Below, in pieces: positions 12,201 to 19,900 of a stretch of 64,000 bases of DNA (its first letter is position 1; each line of letters opens with the position of its first letter). A program made the translations under genes and the position numbers. A model generated the notes under the pieces. It saw nothing but the letters and a program-made list of their open reading frames with translations, did not search any database and was not told the DNA's origin. The stretch comes from Theocolax elegans (lineage: Eukaryota > Arthropoda > Insecta > Hymenoptera > Cerocephalidae). The stretch lies in assembly GCA_026168455.1 (NCBI GenBank), contig CM047427.1, positions 62,624,162 to 62,688,161 on the forward strand. Reading direction: 5' to 3'.

Positions 12201-14660
12201 AAACATTACATATAAAGTCATAAGTATGCCCGGTTTCTTTGGCTTGCAACACACAGTTATGTGACAATTTAAAGTCGTGTCTAGAAAGAAGTGTGAGCTC
12301 TATTGATAAGTCCTACAGATATATTGGGACGAAACGCGCTGCTACGAGTTTTGAAGTATTACAAACCAAGTAATCACTTATAGTATTAAAATTCGGAATT
12401 TCTAATAACATCTTGAAATTTTGATTTACATTTTCGAATTTATCGTATGGCTCGTATTGATCGAAAAAATTAATTCATTATATATATATGGGCTGTTTCA
12501 AGCCAAGACCGCTGGTGTAAGTTATGCCCTAAAATACATGAAAATTTGTGATTTTATGAGGTTAATGGGGTATAACTTACACCAGCGGTCTTGGCCAATA
12601 ATCTAACCACCGCCATTCGAAAGCTTTCAAAAAATGTGATCTTTTGAGCGGTGTTAGATCAAAATCGATTGTGGCGTGGTCGCCTTTTTTTGATAATCAA
12701 TATTTTCGAGTGCTCTATCTCTTCGAGATTTTAAAATTAAGAATTGTAACCTAGGTAGATAAATTTTAAAGATTATTTTGAACAAAAGTTGTTTATAATG
12801 TTTTTTCAAAAAAATCAATAGATTTTGAGATAAATGGCTTTGAAAATAGTAATTTTTCTAAAAAATTGAAAAATTTCCATTTTTCATGGTGGAATAACTC
12901 TTAGGCAAATTATTTTTAACATCTAAAATTTTTTTTCTATCTTCCTGAAGATGTTTCCAGTCTGTTCACAAAATTTGGAGTGATTTAAAATTTTCATCGT
13001 ACCACTTGACGTGAAATAGCCCATATATATATATTCACGAGCGACAAATATCAATTTATACCGAGTGTATGGCAACAATAAGTCAAGGATTAATATCAAA
13101 TTTAGAAAGAATAGTGGAGATCGAAACGTTTGTCAAAGATGTTAGCAAGGAACCAGGCAGTACGGCAGCGACTACGGAAATAATGATCGACGATGAAAAG
13201 GTGCTAAAACTAACGACAACAGAAGCGATGGCAGAAATCATACACTCGGATTACGATACCGGCGAGAAGCTGGTTGTTTCCGAAGAAACGGTCACCTATC
13301 TTCCCAGAAATTCGACATTTGTTAAGGTAAGATAGATATTAGTTATTTATGTACTTTGGTATATATGACACGTTAATGCGATCAGAGGGAAAATATCATT
13401 GTGAATGGATAGTAGTTGGGCCGCGGTCGCGAGCGCAGCGAGTCGGTCGGAGAAATTAATAGAAATTACGTGTCAGAGAAATTAATAGAAATAAATGGAA
13501 AATAATATAGATAATTTGAATGAAGAGAGAGAGAAGAAGTGTTAGCCCGGGCGCGCGCGCGATCAACGACACATCGAGTTTCGGCAATTCGACTCCGCGG
13601 GTATTAGATGCACTGCACTTAATCGCAGCTTGTGTTTACTTTCGTATATATTTCTTCTGCTGGAGTTTATGTACTACGCGTTTCGAAGACGTTGGTCTCG
13701 ATTTTCAAGTGGATGGTCGACGATATGGAGAATTTGTATACATCCTTACTAGGCTCGCTGCGCTCGCGACCGCGGCCCAACTACTATCCAATTACAATGA
13801 TATTTTCCCTCTGATCGCATTAACGTGTCATATATACCAAAGTACATAAATAACTAATATAGACTTATAAAGACTTTGTGTAACTTATAATATTAATCAA
13901 TATTTTTTCATAGCTTGATGCAGTCAAATACACACCTGGTTTGCCAACGAATGCCAGTAATAATGTTGGAGAAAAGAGAAACATGACAAATGAAAATTCT
14001 TGTCAAGTAACAGTAATACAACAAAATACGAAAAAAAATTACAACGATACTCTGAAGGCTAATGTAGATATATTATAGATTGACCAAGAACAATACTATT
14101 GAGTGGGATATATATATATATAACTTTAGAGTAAGGGGTGAGGTATATATAACCTTTCAAGTTTGTGGTCGAAACATTTATTACGACATTCATATAACAT
14201 TTATATACGAATACCAGTGATAATCTTGGCGAAAAAAGAAACATGATAAATGACAATTCTATTAGAAATTCCGAATTTTAATATTATACGCGATTACTTG
14301 GTTTATAATATTTCTAATAACATCTTGAAATTTCCATTTACAATTTTGAATTTTCGAAATTATCGTATGGTTCGTATTGATCGAAAAAATTTATTTATTT
14401 TATATATATACACGAGCGACAAATATCAATTTATATTAATAAAATATATATTTAATACTATATTATAATTTTTGAATTTTTGCTTCTACTACAGTTTATA
14501 GTTAATTATGTTAATACCGTTTGAATTATTATGTCACTAGATCTGGAAAGTCGGAATAAATATAGCGAAATTATGGCAGAATAAACAGAAGAAAAATTAG
14601 AATTATCAAATCAGGATTCCCAGTACAACCAAGATAAGGAAAATCAACCTATATATACCT

Positions 14661-14700
<40 letters not shown>

Positions 14701-16949
14701 TAATCACACAATCCCCGTAGACAAAATTCACCCAGTAAAAGAAGAAACGTCTATCAATGGTACAGAGATGAAAGATCTCGATCTTCGAATTTCCGAAATT
14801 ATTGTATGACTCGTATTGACCGAAAAAATTTATTCATTTTATATTTATTCACGAGCGACAAATATTAATTTATATTGACATAATATATATTTAAATAGTA
14901 AATATTCTTAAACCGACGCGGTGGCGGAGTGGCGGAGACGCACCTCGGCCGGTCACGGAAGTTAAGCAGTATTGAGCGCGGTACCCAAGTGGATGGGTGA
15001 CGCTCTCGGTCGCTTGGCTTTCGTGGCGGGTTAGGTGTTTTTTCACACTTCACAACGTGAGCGGGAGGTGTGAAACATTCGGTTTCGGTGTCAAGGCCTA
15101 CGCAATGTGACTTTGACACCCAAAAAGAATGTTTCGAATACACCGGCCATCGCGGGTGAGGTTTTCCCTGCTTCACAGGTTTCCCTCATCCACGGGCATA
15201 ACCCCGGGCAAATGCGAGATGGTGGGGTTTTTAAGAGAGGGATAAAGCACCCACACATAGGTGGTAGGTGGACACCGTTAAAGTCCCCCAGGGGATAAAC
15301 GGTAGGAAGTGCCAGGAAAAAAGAGGGCACAAAATCAAGAATAAAAAAAATAAAAAATAGTAAATAATCTTACCATTTCTGGAATCTGTTCGCAAGGCTG
15401 CAAAAGAAAGAAAATATACGTATTAATTATATGCTAAATAAATTAATAATATTTAGTGTCTTTAAGTATTTAATCAATTTAAAAATTTAATCAATTGCAA
15501 TTACATGTAAAATTATGAATAAACGAAAATCTTTGCAATATAATTAATTGTTTAAAATTACAAAGGACGAATGATTTCAACAATATCGCAAATATTGGTT
15601 GCAATGTAACCATCAAATAGATCATTTTATTTTTATTAACTATTTCAGAGTATTCGGTACATTATAAATGATTCTAATAATTTGCGAGTATTCTATTTTT
15701 CAAGGTACAATAAAAGTTACTCAAACTAAACATCATAATCTAAGCAAATTTATTTGATTTAATATTTTCATGAATTCATTAGAACAACTTTTACTCTAAT
15801 TAATAATTAAAAAACATATACTCTCACAGATAATAAATTAATGTGCTTATAGTTTTTTCATTGGAAATATAAATGATCCAATAAAGATCATAAATTTTGA
15901 TTGTTAATATATCTAACATTTGTATTTAATATGAAACGTATTATCAGTTCAGGATATATAGAAAATTTAGCATCTAAGACATTACTCATGTAGTTTGATG
16001 CGATATTGTATGCTGTGTAGATCCTTATAATTCAAAATGTAAGTTTTTAAAATAAATATGATATCTTTTTAAAGAGTAATACGCTCGTGAAATCTTATGT
16101 TATATTAAATTTAACGGTCTGTACGAGCCAGAATATATAAATATTCTTAAACATCAGTCAATGGTGTGCTACAATTCGTAGCCTCTACGACAAACTGAAT
16201 GAGTAGAAATAATTTAATTTTGGAGACTAAGTAAGTTAAATTGAAAATATTATTGTGGAAATAAAAAATATATTGAAGGTAACTTTAAATACAAAGATAA
16301 AGAAAATGTATGACAAAATCATAAATGTAATAAATGTTTCGACCACAAACTAGAAAGGTTATATATACCCCACCCCTTACTCTAAAGGTATATATATATA
16401 CCCCACTCAATAGTATTGTTCTTGGTCAATTTCGATATAAATTCAATATTCAATGTCTTAGGTAGATTGCCAGTCCTTACTGACGAGACCAACTGGCAAT
16501 TGTGGTCAAAATATTTATTACATTTATAATTTTGTCATACATTTTCTTTTTCTTTGTATTTAAAGTTACCTTAATAATATTTTTATTTCCACAATAATAT
16601 TTTCAATTTAACTTACTTAGTCTCCAAAATTAAATTATTTCTACTCATTCAGTTTGGCGTAGAGGCTACGAATTAAAGCACACCATTGACTGATGATTAA
16701 GAATATTTATATATAATGGCTCGTACAGACCGTTAAATGTAATATAACATAAATATGATATTGTTTTGTCAACTCACCTCCCATCCACAATGCTAAACCT
16801 GCAATGACGAGTACAGCTACTAATACGAGCATTGCAATAATTATTAGCATAGCGCTTCCAACTTTCCAGGTTGAGTTGCCTTTGCCTGATTTAGATGTTT
16901 GTGGAGGTACCCTTGACCATGCTGATCTCGGTGGCAGGTAGTAATCATT
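287..16949 (-). CDS. SEA-domain, Ser/Thr-rich type II membrane protein (multi-exon; 3' end uncertain, 5' end incomplete)
   Basis: I assemble ten minus-strand coding exons: 16949-16778, 15397-15374, 12119-12004, 11925-11688, 11395-10799, 10345-9926, 2924-2377, 2300-2105, 1302-574 and 453-287. All have AG/GT boundaries and matching phases, giving roughly 1,070 residues. The first exon has a short polar tail, then a ~25-residue hydrophobic helix (about residues 33-57), so the N-terminus is probably cytoplasmic. Exons 3 and 4 form a SEA-type domain starting at GSFRV; no GSVVV autocleavage motif is visible. The remaining exons are Ser/Thr/Asn-rich and acidic, as in mucin-like or stalk regions, with many NXS/T sites. 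I recognise no further domain. A SEA domain after an N-terminal helix is also the layout of some transmembrane serine proteases, but no protease domain lies in the window. The last exon is the weakest: it stops at 287 without a clear poly(A) signal. The start could be ATG at 16958 or an upstream exon spliced at 16949. Confidence 0.72.
1344..2030 (+). mobile_element. Long-TIR foldback element, copy 1 (family A)
   Basis: The 687-bp sequence is nearly a palindrome, with arms of about 300 bp. The arm end reads TGTTATATTAAATTTA on the left, and its complement closes the right end. It has no coding capacity. A 9-bp repeat CAATTTTAT flanks it (1335-1343 and 2031-2039). A 9-bp duplication and long terminal repeats would suit a Mutator-like non-autonomous element, which is inference. 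It lies in the host intron between exons 2105 and 1302. Confidence 0.8.
3065..3806 (-). repeat. 3' LTR of the Ty3/gypsy element
   Basis: This is the second copy of the 742-bp repeat, at a constant offset of 5,798 bases from the first. In element orientation it follows the purine-rich tract. Short open frames inside both LTRs are identical and are not genes. Confidence 0.93.
3807..3819 (-). promoter_or_regulatory. Polypurine tract of the LTR element
   Basis: Directly before the 3' LTR the minus strand reads AAAAGGGGAATAA. This is the expected position and composition for the plus-strand primer of reverse transcription. Confidence 0.75.
4275..7664 (-). CDS. pol: Retrotransposon Pol (protease, RT, RNase H, integrase)
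   Basis: The pol frame is open from 7664 and ends at 4275, about 1,129 codons with no internal stop. In order it shows an aspartic protease site (LIDTGSS, near 7480), reverse transcriptase with FVDD as the YMDD-type box (near 6360), RNase H starting LQTDA (near 5930), an HHCC zinc finger with CDLCQ (5290-5150), and an integrase core whose DDE residues sit in AVDYYGP, LSDHGTQF and NPSER. There is no ATG near its start. It is in the -1 frame relative to gag, with GGAAAAC (7661-7655) in the overlap, so it is probably made by ribosomal frameshifting. It looks intact and potentially active. Confidence 0.93.
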   Translation of the reverse strand, partial: FGKRINNSNETGLVEGCNIEVQDLAYDVIFGESKIVDSKLKAIRCPRILVTIEEIKMQCLIDTGSSVSLISQVAFNQIKNKESVKILPVTNTFITGAFGKRTNKIKKQIYAEIKISNLVLKLILLVVPDLIYDIIIGIDAIVENNVLIDGKERLVKIGQFEIQEPYISFTLNKPCEYKTKLVNRLTEFSSLSEVREYCPGQEKNETGHFFLEAGNVERCESRKDDFEISLSQATSNTVQLDSKQVESLKNLVREFKEVFSDDPGKMKNFEYEFQLNTEKPNIRKTYAIPLAYKSRVLKEIDRMVETEIIERSNSPFCNPVRVVIKRDGRVRLCLDARQLNQYLEDDVERTCRVDEILQNNEGRRYFSSTDLTQGYFQIPLNKKSRKYTAFIIEGKTYVFRRIPFGVKVSGAAFIRALNSIFDNDDKEFLTLFVDDAIIRSRTFSEHLQHLRYFFSKLREAGLTINMSKTYFCKENISFLGYILSSKGIKPDPERVKAIMNLPEPRNRKELQSFIGMCNYYRIFYNKYATFINPFRTLLSEKNKFVWTNQHKIAYNELKNQFARHVLLNHYLTDRPFILQTDACKSGISGILYQYNDNKEQIIIAVVSRCLTAYESNYSTCELELLAVIYAVVKLRYYLLGKKFKIKTDHQALIFLLKTSYHTSRLMRWTLVLQQYRYDIEFCKGTENVLADYFSRNVSEISETSNNDFFEKNIISKDGTAANKLIQTWFPQLKDLNRLQKEDAFLQELRVKLQNEKLTNYQLYKDMIFRKTSLSGNWRIIVPNAFQSNLVYEIHLRIGHGGFFKTFSEIAKHFWWRNMRNFIKKFITCCDLCQRTKYINRTMAGRFLQVKAEKPNQFIAVDYYGPLVRSTGGVEYILVVLDIFSRYVSLYALKKATTQATVNRLREYFEKVGKPEKILSDHGTQFRSQIWKDFMNDNNIETVYCSIRHPQANPSERIMRELGKFFRMYCSEKHTAWAKHLPQINYWLNFTTHTTTRYTPYELHFGVSPSEKIRKFFKFPNELAEPHEIKVEIANQRTDKLHRRQKERQATISNVPINIGDLVLLRVPKQSSLIEKKIAKFFHLYYGPYIISRAFNANAYQLVDKDDPNKIIGNYNRADLRVYNYLQKPY
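7649..8728 (-). CDS. gag: Retrotransposon Gag
   Basis: A 359-residue open frame follows the primer-binding site. The middle (about residues 70-200) has the helical retrotransposon-gag pattern, including a WMKEIKLPLFGG start and a YLSEEIQDRVKENW segment. The C-terminal third is rich in Asn, Arg, Ser and Asp. No CCHC zinc knuckle is visible; the basic Asn/Arg-rich tail may bind RNA instead. The frame overlaps the start of pol by a few codons in the -1 frame. The element-encoded capsid assembles particles for reverse transcription, presumably in the cytoplasm. Confidence 0.9.
   Translation of the reverse strand: MAYRNRAESLPDLWQIPPEHGIDFNINRLNMRMDDLQLQLRYLARQIDEMNRNMSLVRENEWSRQWMKEIKLPLFGGHPREDAAQFLCDLERFIMIKRIPEPFQAKTIAEALNSRALAWFNAIRGQLINFNDFIFKFRQEYLSEEIQDRVKENWKAEKYRSGSYIDYFYLRLGEANRFVCPYTEYQRNRIIISQLPRDIQIAMIGTNLARTFDVTQALYRADEARTKNHAFERDDNNKGLSQRDYRSDVRNSHRDSNINLNSRKYNTNGDLQNQNNVNRANAKVYNSKDYQSRNHSDYYAKNENNYQGRDRTYANEYRNKNKNSISALDTVNEEEINEDEIVIAEIHNNANEENSSENE
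8843..8860 (-). promoter_or_regulatory. Primer-binding site of the LTR element
   Basis: Two bases downstream of the 5' LTR the minus strand reads TGGCGACCCAAC, complementary to a tRNA 3' end that finishes GGTCGCCA. This is the usual priming position. An arginine-type tRNA primer would fit, as in some insect gypsy elements, but I cannot identify the tRNA here. Confidence 0.7.
8863..9604 (-). repeat. 5' LTR of the Ty3/gypsy element
   Basis: This 742-bp repeat matches 3065-3806 base for base as far as I could read. In element orientation it begins TGTAATAGGC and ends ATATTACA. It is the upstream LTR because gag lies next to it on the minus strand. Confidence 0.93.
9617..9901 (+). mobile_element. 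Small TIR element, family B, copy 1
   Basis: Both ends carry the terminal motif AATAAATTTTTTCG(A/G)T(C/T)AATACGAG in opposite orientation, about 285 bp apart. No coding capacity is seen. It abuts the LTR retrotransposon and ends 25 nt from the host exon end at 9926. Related sequences lie at 12255-12481, 14253-14400 and 14780-14840. Confidence 0.6.
10455..10774 (+). mobile_element. 320-bp TIR element (CGCCTTAGTGCAATAAGG termini)
   Basis: The two ends are inverted repeats of about 47 bp, starting CGCCTTAGTGCAATAAGG, with diverged inner arms. It has no coding capacity. It fills most of the 453-bp host intron between exons 10799 and 10345 and ends 25 nt from the upstream exon. I see no clear target duplication. 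Confidence 0.65.
11688..12119 (-). CDS. SEA-domain exons of the membrane protein
   Basis: Two exons (12119-12004 and 11925-11688) are separated by a 78-bp intron and together encode about 118 residues. The pattern is typical of SEA domains: a first strand around GSFRV, a segment ending in a helix (FREKEQKYKNI), a second helix around ELLFRRS, then the strand KVFFRLYLDRR and a final helix around TIEDIIAKE. An alternative acceptor at 12110 would drop three residues and keep frame. The domain call rests on pattern recognition, not on a profile search. Confidence 0.7.
12255..12481 (-). mobile_element. Small TIR element, family B, copy 2 (inverted)
   Basis: This reads as a diverged reverse complement of most of the element at 9617-9901. 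It shares the blocks AAAGTCGTGTCTAGA, GGGACGAAACGCGCT and the terminus CGTATTGATCGAAAAAATT. It marks the start of the inverted duplication of host sequence that follows. Confidence 0.6.
12490..13022 (+). mobile_element. 533-bp TIR element with a strong internal hairpin (GGGCTRTTTCA termini)
   Basis: The termini read GGGCTGTTTCAAG and, inverted, GGGCTATTTCACG. Both flanks are ATATATAT, consistent with an AT target duplication of uncertain length. Inside, 12502-12596 holds an almost perfect hairpin whose stem begins CCAAGACCGCTGGTGTAAG. No coding capacity is seen. It is inserted in the antisense copy of the host intron, in the same AT tract that the LTR element entered in the original. Confidence 0.65.
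13069..13329 (+). pseudogene. Antisense partial copy of the SEA-gene exon 2377-2924 (3' half)
   Basis: These 261 bases are the 3' half of the minus-strand exon at 2377-2637, copied on the opposite strand. I count eight differences by eye, and the frame and the following donor GTAAGATA are kept. It is antisense to the gene's own primary transcript, inside the intron between exons 15374 and 12119. Translation from its ATG would give an 88-residue fragment, but nothing suggests an independent gene. Confidence 0.8.
13336..13860 (+). mobile_element. 525-bp CpG-rich TIR element
   Basis: The ends are inverted repeats of about 105 bp, running from TAGTTATTTATGTACTTTGG to GGCCGCGGTCGCGAGCGCAG. The interior is GC-rich and contrasts with the AT-rich surroundings. 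It interrupts the copied intron just 7 bp after the donor of the copied exon, while the original intron (2301-2376) lacks it, so it arrived after the duplication. I see no transposase frame. Confidence 0.7.
13914..14066 (+). pseudogene. Antisense copy of the SEA-gene exon 2105-2300
   Basis: After a retained acceptor (TTTTTTCATAG) the plus strand reproduces the exon starting LDAVKYTPG with a few substitutions. It diverges after about 150 bases and runs into a foldback-element fragment. It keeps the original order after the 13069-13329 copy. Confidence 0.75.
14081..14184 (-). mobile_element. Internal fragment of the family A foldback element
   Basis: The segment with the CCACTCAATAGTATTG block and its AT tract is the reverse complement of the central part of the elements at 1344 and 16065. 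It joins directly to a copied host exon, so it travelled with the exon duplication or was truncated later. Confidence 0.6.
14208..14260 (+). pseudogene. Second, more diverged fragment of the exon 2105-2300 copy
   Basis: About 53 bases matching the middle of the exon (the block AGAAACATGA(C/T)AAATGA) recur here with more substitutions. This shows at least two duplication rounds of the same exon. Confidence 0.55.
14253..14400 (-). mobile_element. Small TIR element, family B, short copy 3
   Basis: An inner-deleted copy of about 148 bp with the shared ATTAGAAATTCCGAATTTTA block and the terminal CGTATTGATCGAAAAAATTT. The adjacent sequence matches the host intron at the LTR insertion site but contains no LTR element. 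Confidence 0.55.
14541..14779 (+). pseudogene. Antisense broken copy of the SEA-gene exon 2377-2924 (5' half)
   Basis: The plus strand repeats the exon start with its acceptor (GTCACTAG). An in-frame TAA at 14582-14584 sits where the original has GAA, and an AT array at about 14664-14698 replaces part of the exon. The 5' half lies to the right of the 3' half copy, so the exon was not copied in one simple piece. Confidence 0.75.
14780..14840 (-). mobile_element. Small TIR element, family B, terminal fragment
   Basis: About 60 bp of the family B terminus (CGTATTGACCGAAAAAATTT) lies between a copied piece of host exon and a copied piece of host intron. It marks another junction in the rearranged region. 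Confidence 0.5.
14911..15354 (+). mobile_element. 5S-rRNA-derived SINE
   Basis: The head (14947-15009) resembles the internal control region of 5S rRNA: GAAGTTAAGCAG, a GAGCGCGGTACC-like middle and AGTGGATGGGTGAC. About 340 bp of unrelated body follow, then an A-rich tail. An 18-bp target duplication flanks it (14893-14910 and 15355-15372, one mismatch), as expected for LINE-driven retroposition. Transcription would be by RNA polymerase III on the plus strand, antisense to the host gene. I cannot name the partner LINE. Confidence 0.8.
15374..15397 (-). CDS. 24-nt micro-exon of the SEA-domain gene
   Basis: On the minus strand a pyrimidine-rich acceptor ending TTTTGCAG is followed by 24 coding bases and the donor GTAAGATT. 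The exon enters and leaves in phase 1, so it fits between the transmembrane exon (leftover G) and the SEA exon at 12119. It adds the residues ALRTDSRN just outside the membrane. Because it is symmetrical, skipping it would keep frame and shorten the stalk by eight residues. A SINE sits immediately downstream of its donor. Confidence 0.65.
16065..16748 (+). mobile_element. Long-TIR foldback element, copy 2 (family A)
   Basis: This 684-bp copy closely matches the element at 1344-2030 in the same orientation, including the leading CTTTTTAAAGA and the two inner AT tracts. The flanks share ATAAATATGATAT (16052-16064 and 16749-16761), of which at least nine bases are probably the target duplication. 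Its right edge is 29 nt from the transmembrane exon's last base (16778). Confidence 0.8.
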
Positions 16950-19900
16950 CTGAATCATACATTTTTATTTTTTCTTTAGTATATTACAAGAGCTGATAAA
17001 TTATTACGTAGCTATATTATTAATCATTTAATAAGCAAACAACAATTTGATTAGATATTAAAATCGGATTATTTATTTACTTAAATAAAAGAATAATTTT
17101 GTACAAATACAATCCAAATTTAAGTGTTTTCATTTTTACAGTACAAGTTTTAAAAAATGACCGAGCAATTTATAATTTAATTAAACTGTAATTAAAGTTT
17201 AAGACAGGTAGATCGATTATTTATCAGTTAATCTTAGACAAACATAAAGAGGAGAAGTCATAAATCTACGGTTAAATCAGACTCTTTTACGCTCGGACTC
17301 GCTAATGCAATATTTATGTAAATGTAGACGCGTGCGATCCGGTAAAGACTCGGTGGTGTTTCGATATACCGTTAACTATACGTTCATCGCAGGCCAAATA
17401 CGAATTTTTGGCGCGCATAAAAACGGAGTAGCGGTACAATGCGTGCGTTTCTGTAAAGTATCGCACGTCAACCAGTGCGTGATCACGCGAATGAACGATT
17501 TTAAATCTTGAATTCTCTTCCCTGTACGACTCCAGTAATTGTTACTGCTCAAGTTCTCGAGATACTTTAACATTTCCAAGGGAAACATATTGCTTTTACG
17601 ATTTAGTGTATCTCTCACTTCGACTAAATTATCGGTTATTTTAAAGGTTTACTTTTTTTAACGTCTCATATTCACATATAGAATAAATTCAGGAAGTAAA
17701 GTAAATTAAACTTAATAACTTCAAATAAAAGGTAAATTAATTATTATTTTTCCACAACGATGATTGGTCGCTCGTCATTAAATTAGAGACAAAACAGTTT
17801 AAATCTATTAGACCGAATGATAAATGGCATTCCCTTTCAAATAACCATTGCATGACGACGATCATCTGTAATTATAATTATCTGAATAAGTCAAAATGAA
17901 GTCAATTGTACCTAGCAGAAATAAATCTTGTTGCAACTAGACTAGAATATTTCTATTTTTTTTCTTTGTAGTAGTCAAACAAATTTTAGTGATAAGGATT
18001 TCCCCCGAGATTTTCCTGAAGTTGGTGTTCAAGGAAACCGTTGCCAAAAGTTAACATCGAGAAATGTTTAAATGGTAATAATCGTTATTATTTATGTTAA
18101 AAGACTAAATCGTATAGTGCACGGAAGTGCAATAGATGGTTGAATCCCGTGTAATCGTGGGGTCTGCCTATTCTTCACAAGTGCGCAAACAGTGCGAATT
18201 AGACGGTGATAATTAACTTGATTATCCGACTTTCTTTCTCAAGCTCTTTCCAAGCTGTCTCGATTGTACGTTATGCGAATACGTATTTTTATCATCAAGA
18301 CAGATTAACCATCCAGTTTTATTTCGTATAATGAATTCTACGGAAATTTATCTGTGTAATTTTTTGTTTTTCTATTTTGTCAAGTAAAAGCGGTGTTTTA
18401 ATTATCAATTGTGACCATTACATACATTCGCAAAGCAAATTCACTATCATTTTAAATTAAATTAAATATGTCTTTCTTTACTTTTGAGAAGATAATTGAA
18501 ATAAATACATACGTGGCAGATCTCAATAAGTGTTATTTAGTTTTTTTAAAATTAACTTAATTTGTATAATTATTTATCTACCTCTCTTTCAATTCACTAA
18601 AAATTGTTTTGTAATTAATTATTTAATATTTAAATAATTGTAAATTTTGTTTACAAATTATATCAAATATATTGTTAAATTTGCAGTGCAACATAAATAT
18701 TAATAAAACTAAAGTTTTTTATTGTCAAAGTTATTAAGTAATTAAATTTGTATTCTGGTAATTTTTGAACATTTATAAGCGCGTATAACGTTATTCTTTG
18801 CACATATATTCGCAACAATATAATCATAAACACAGATTTTAAAATTATATGACACATAAATCTTGATGCACGTCACGCGTGTATTCATAATGAAAATTAA
18901 ACCACAAAAACATAATGAAAAATTAGTTAATTAATTAACTAGGTAAATCTTTCATATTTGAAAATAGAGGCACGTGCTAAAAATTACAAATAAATTTAAA
19001 CTAGAAGTATTAAAATTAGAATTTTCAATAAATAAATCTATATACATTTTTATTTTTTAATTATAATATCATGGTTTGTGTTTATATGACTATTATTAAT
19101 GCAGTATTGAATGAGTTTTTGTAACATTTAAATTAATAATCCTTTGTTATCTTTATTGCATTATCATCGCTGCATAGACCAACGTTGAAATTATTTATCT
19201 CGCTTAAAAACTTTTATTTCTTATAATATTTATCTTGGAGATAGAATTCAAGTTTAGTTCAAAGACCTTTCTACATAAATTTAATCAAGTTTCTCATTAG
19301 CATAGGTTTTTCATACTGACTCGTCGCGTTTAAAATTACCTTATGAGAGACGTTTAAGCATCACGGATGACATTTTCGCATATTTTGCTTGTGCTATTGC
19401 TCTTCCTGTACTTATTTTTAGCATTGGTATGTCGTAGATGATACTTTAGACCCGGTTTCCCGTTATTCCGTTACTGAATCGATCAATTCTTAAACTACTT
19501 TTTTAACGAACTATCGAGTCAGGTTGATACTGATCTAAAGAGATCTAATTTGCTTTTAATTTAATAATTTGCATTTATTTAAGAAGCGCTATAAATTCAG
19601 AGATTCATCAATAATTTTACTATTATTATCAATTTACACTTAATAACTGCATATACGCCGGAGAAACTGCACATTAGATAATAAATACACCTAATGTATA
19701 AATAACATGATGAATAGTTTAATATAAATGTTAAATTTAAGTGGTACCCTATTTCTACATTGAAACAATTAATATATTAACTTTAATTATTATCAATATA
19801 TTAACATTAATATATTAATATATTAAACTATTGTATAGCATAATATAGTTATTAAATTTTTCACTAAAATTATTATTTAATTATTATTATATATAAAAAT

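Noticed and set aside
13069..13335. An independent 88-codon plus-strand gene
   Set aside because: It is a partial copy of the SEA-gene exon at 2377-2637, with no own promoter or stop context beyond the copied intron.
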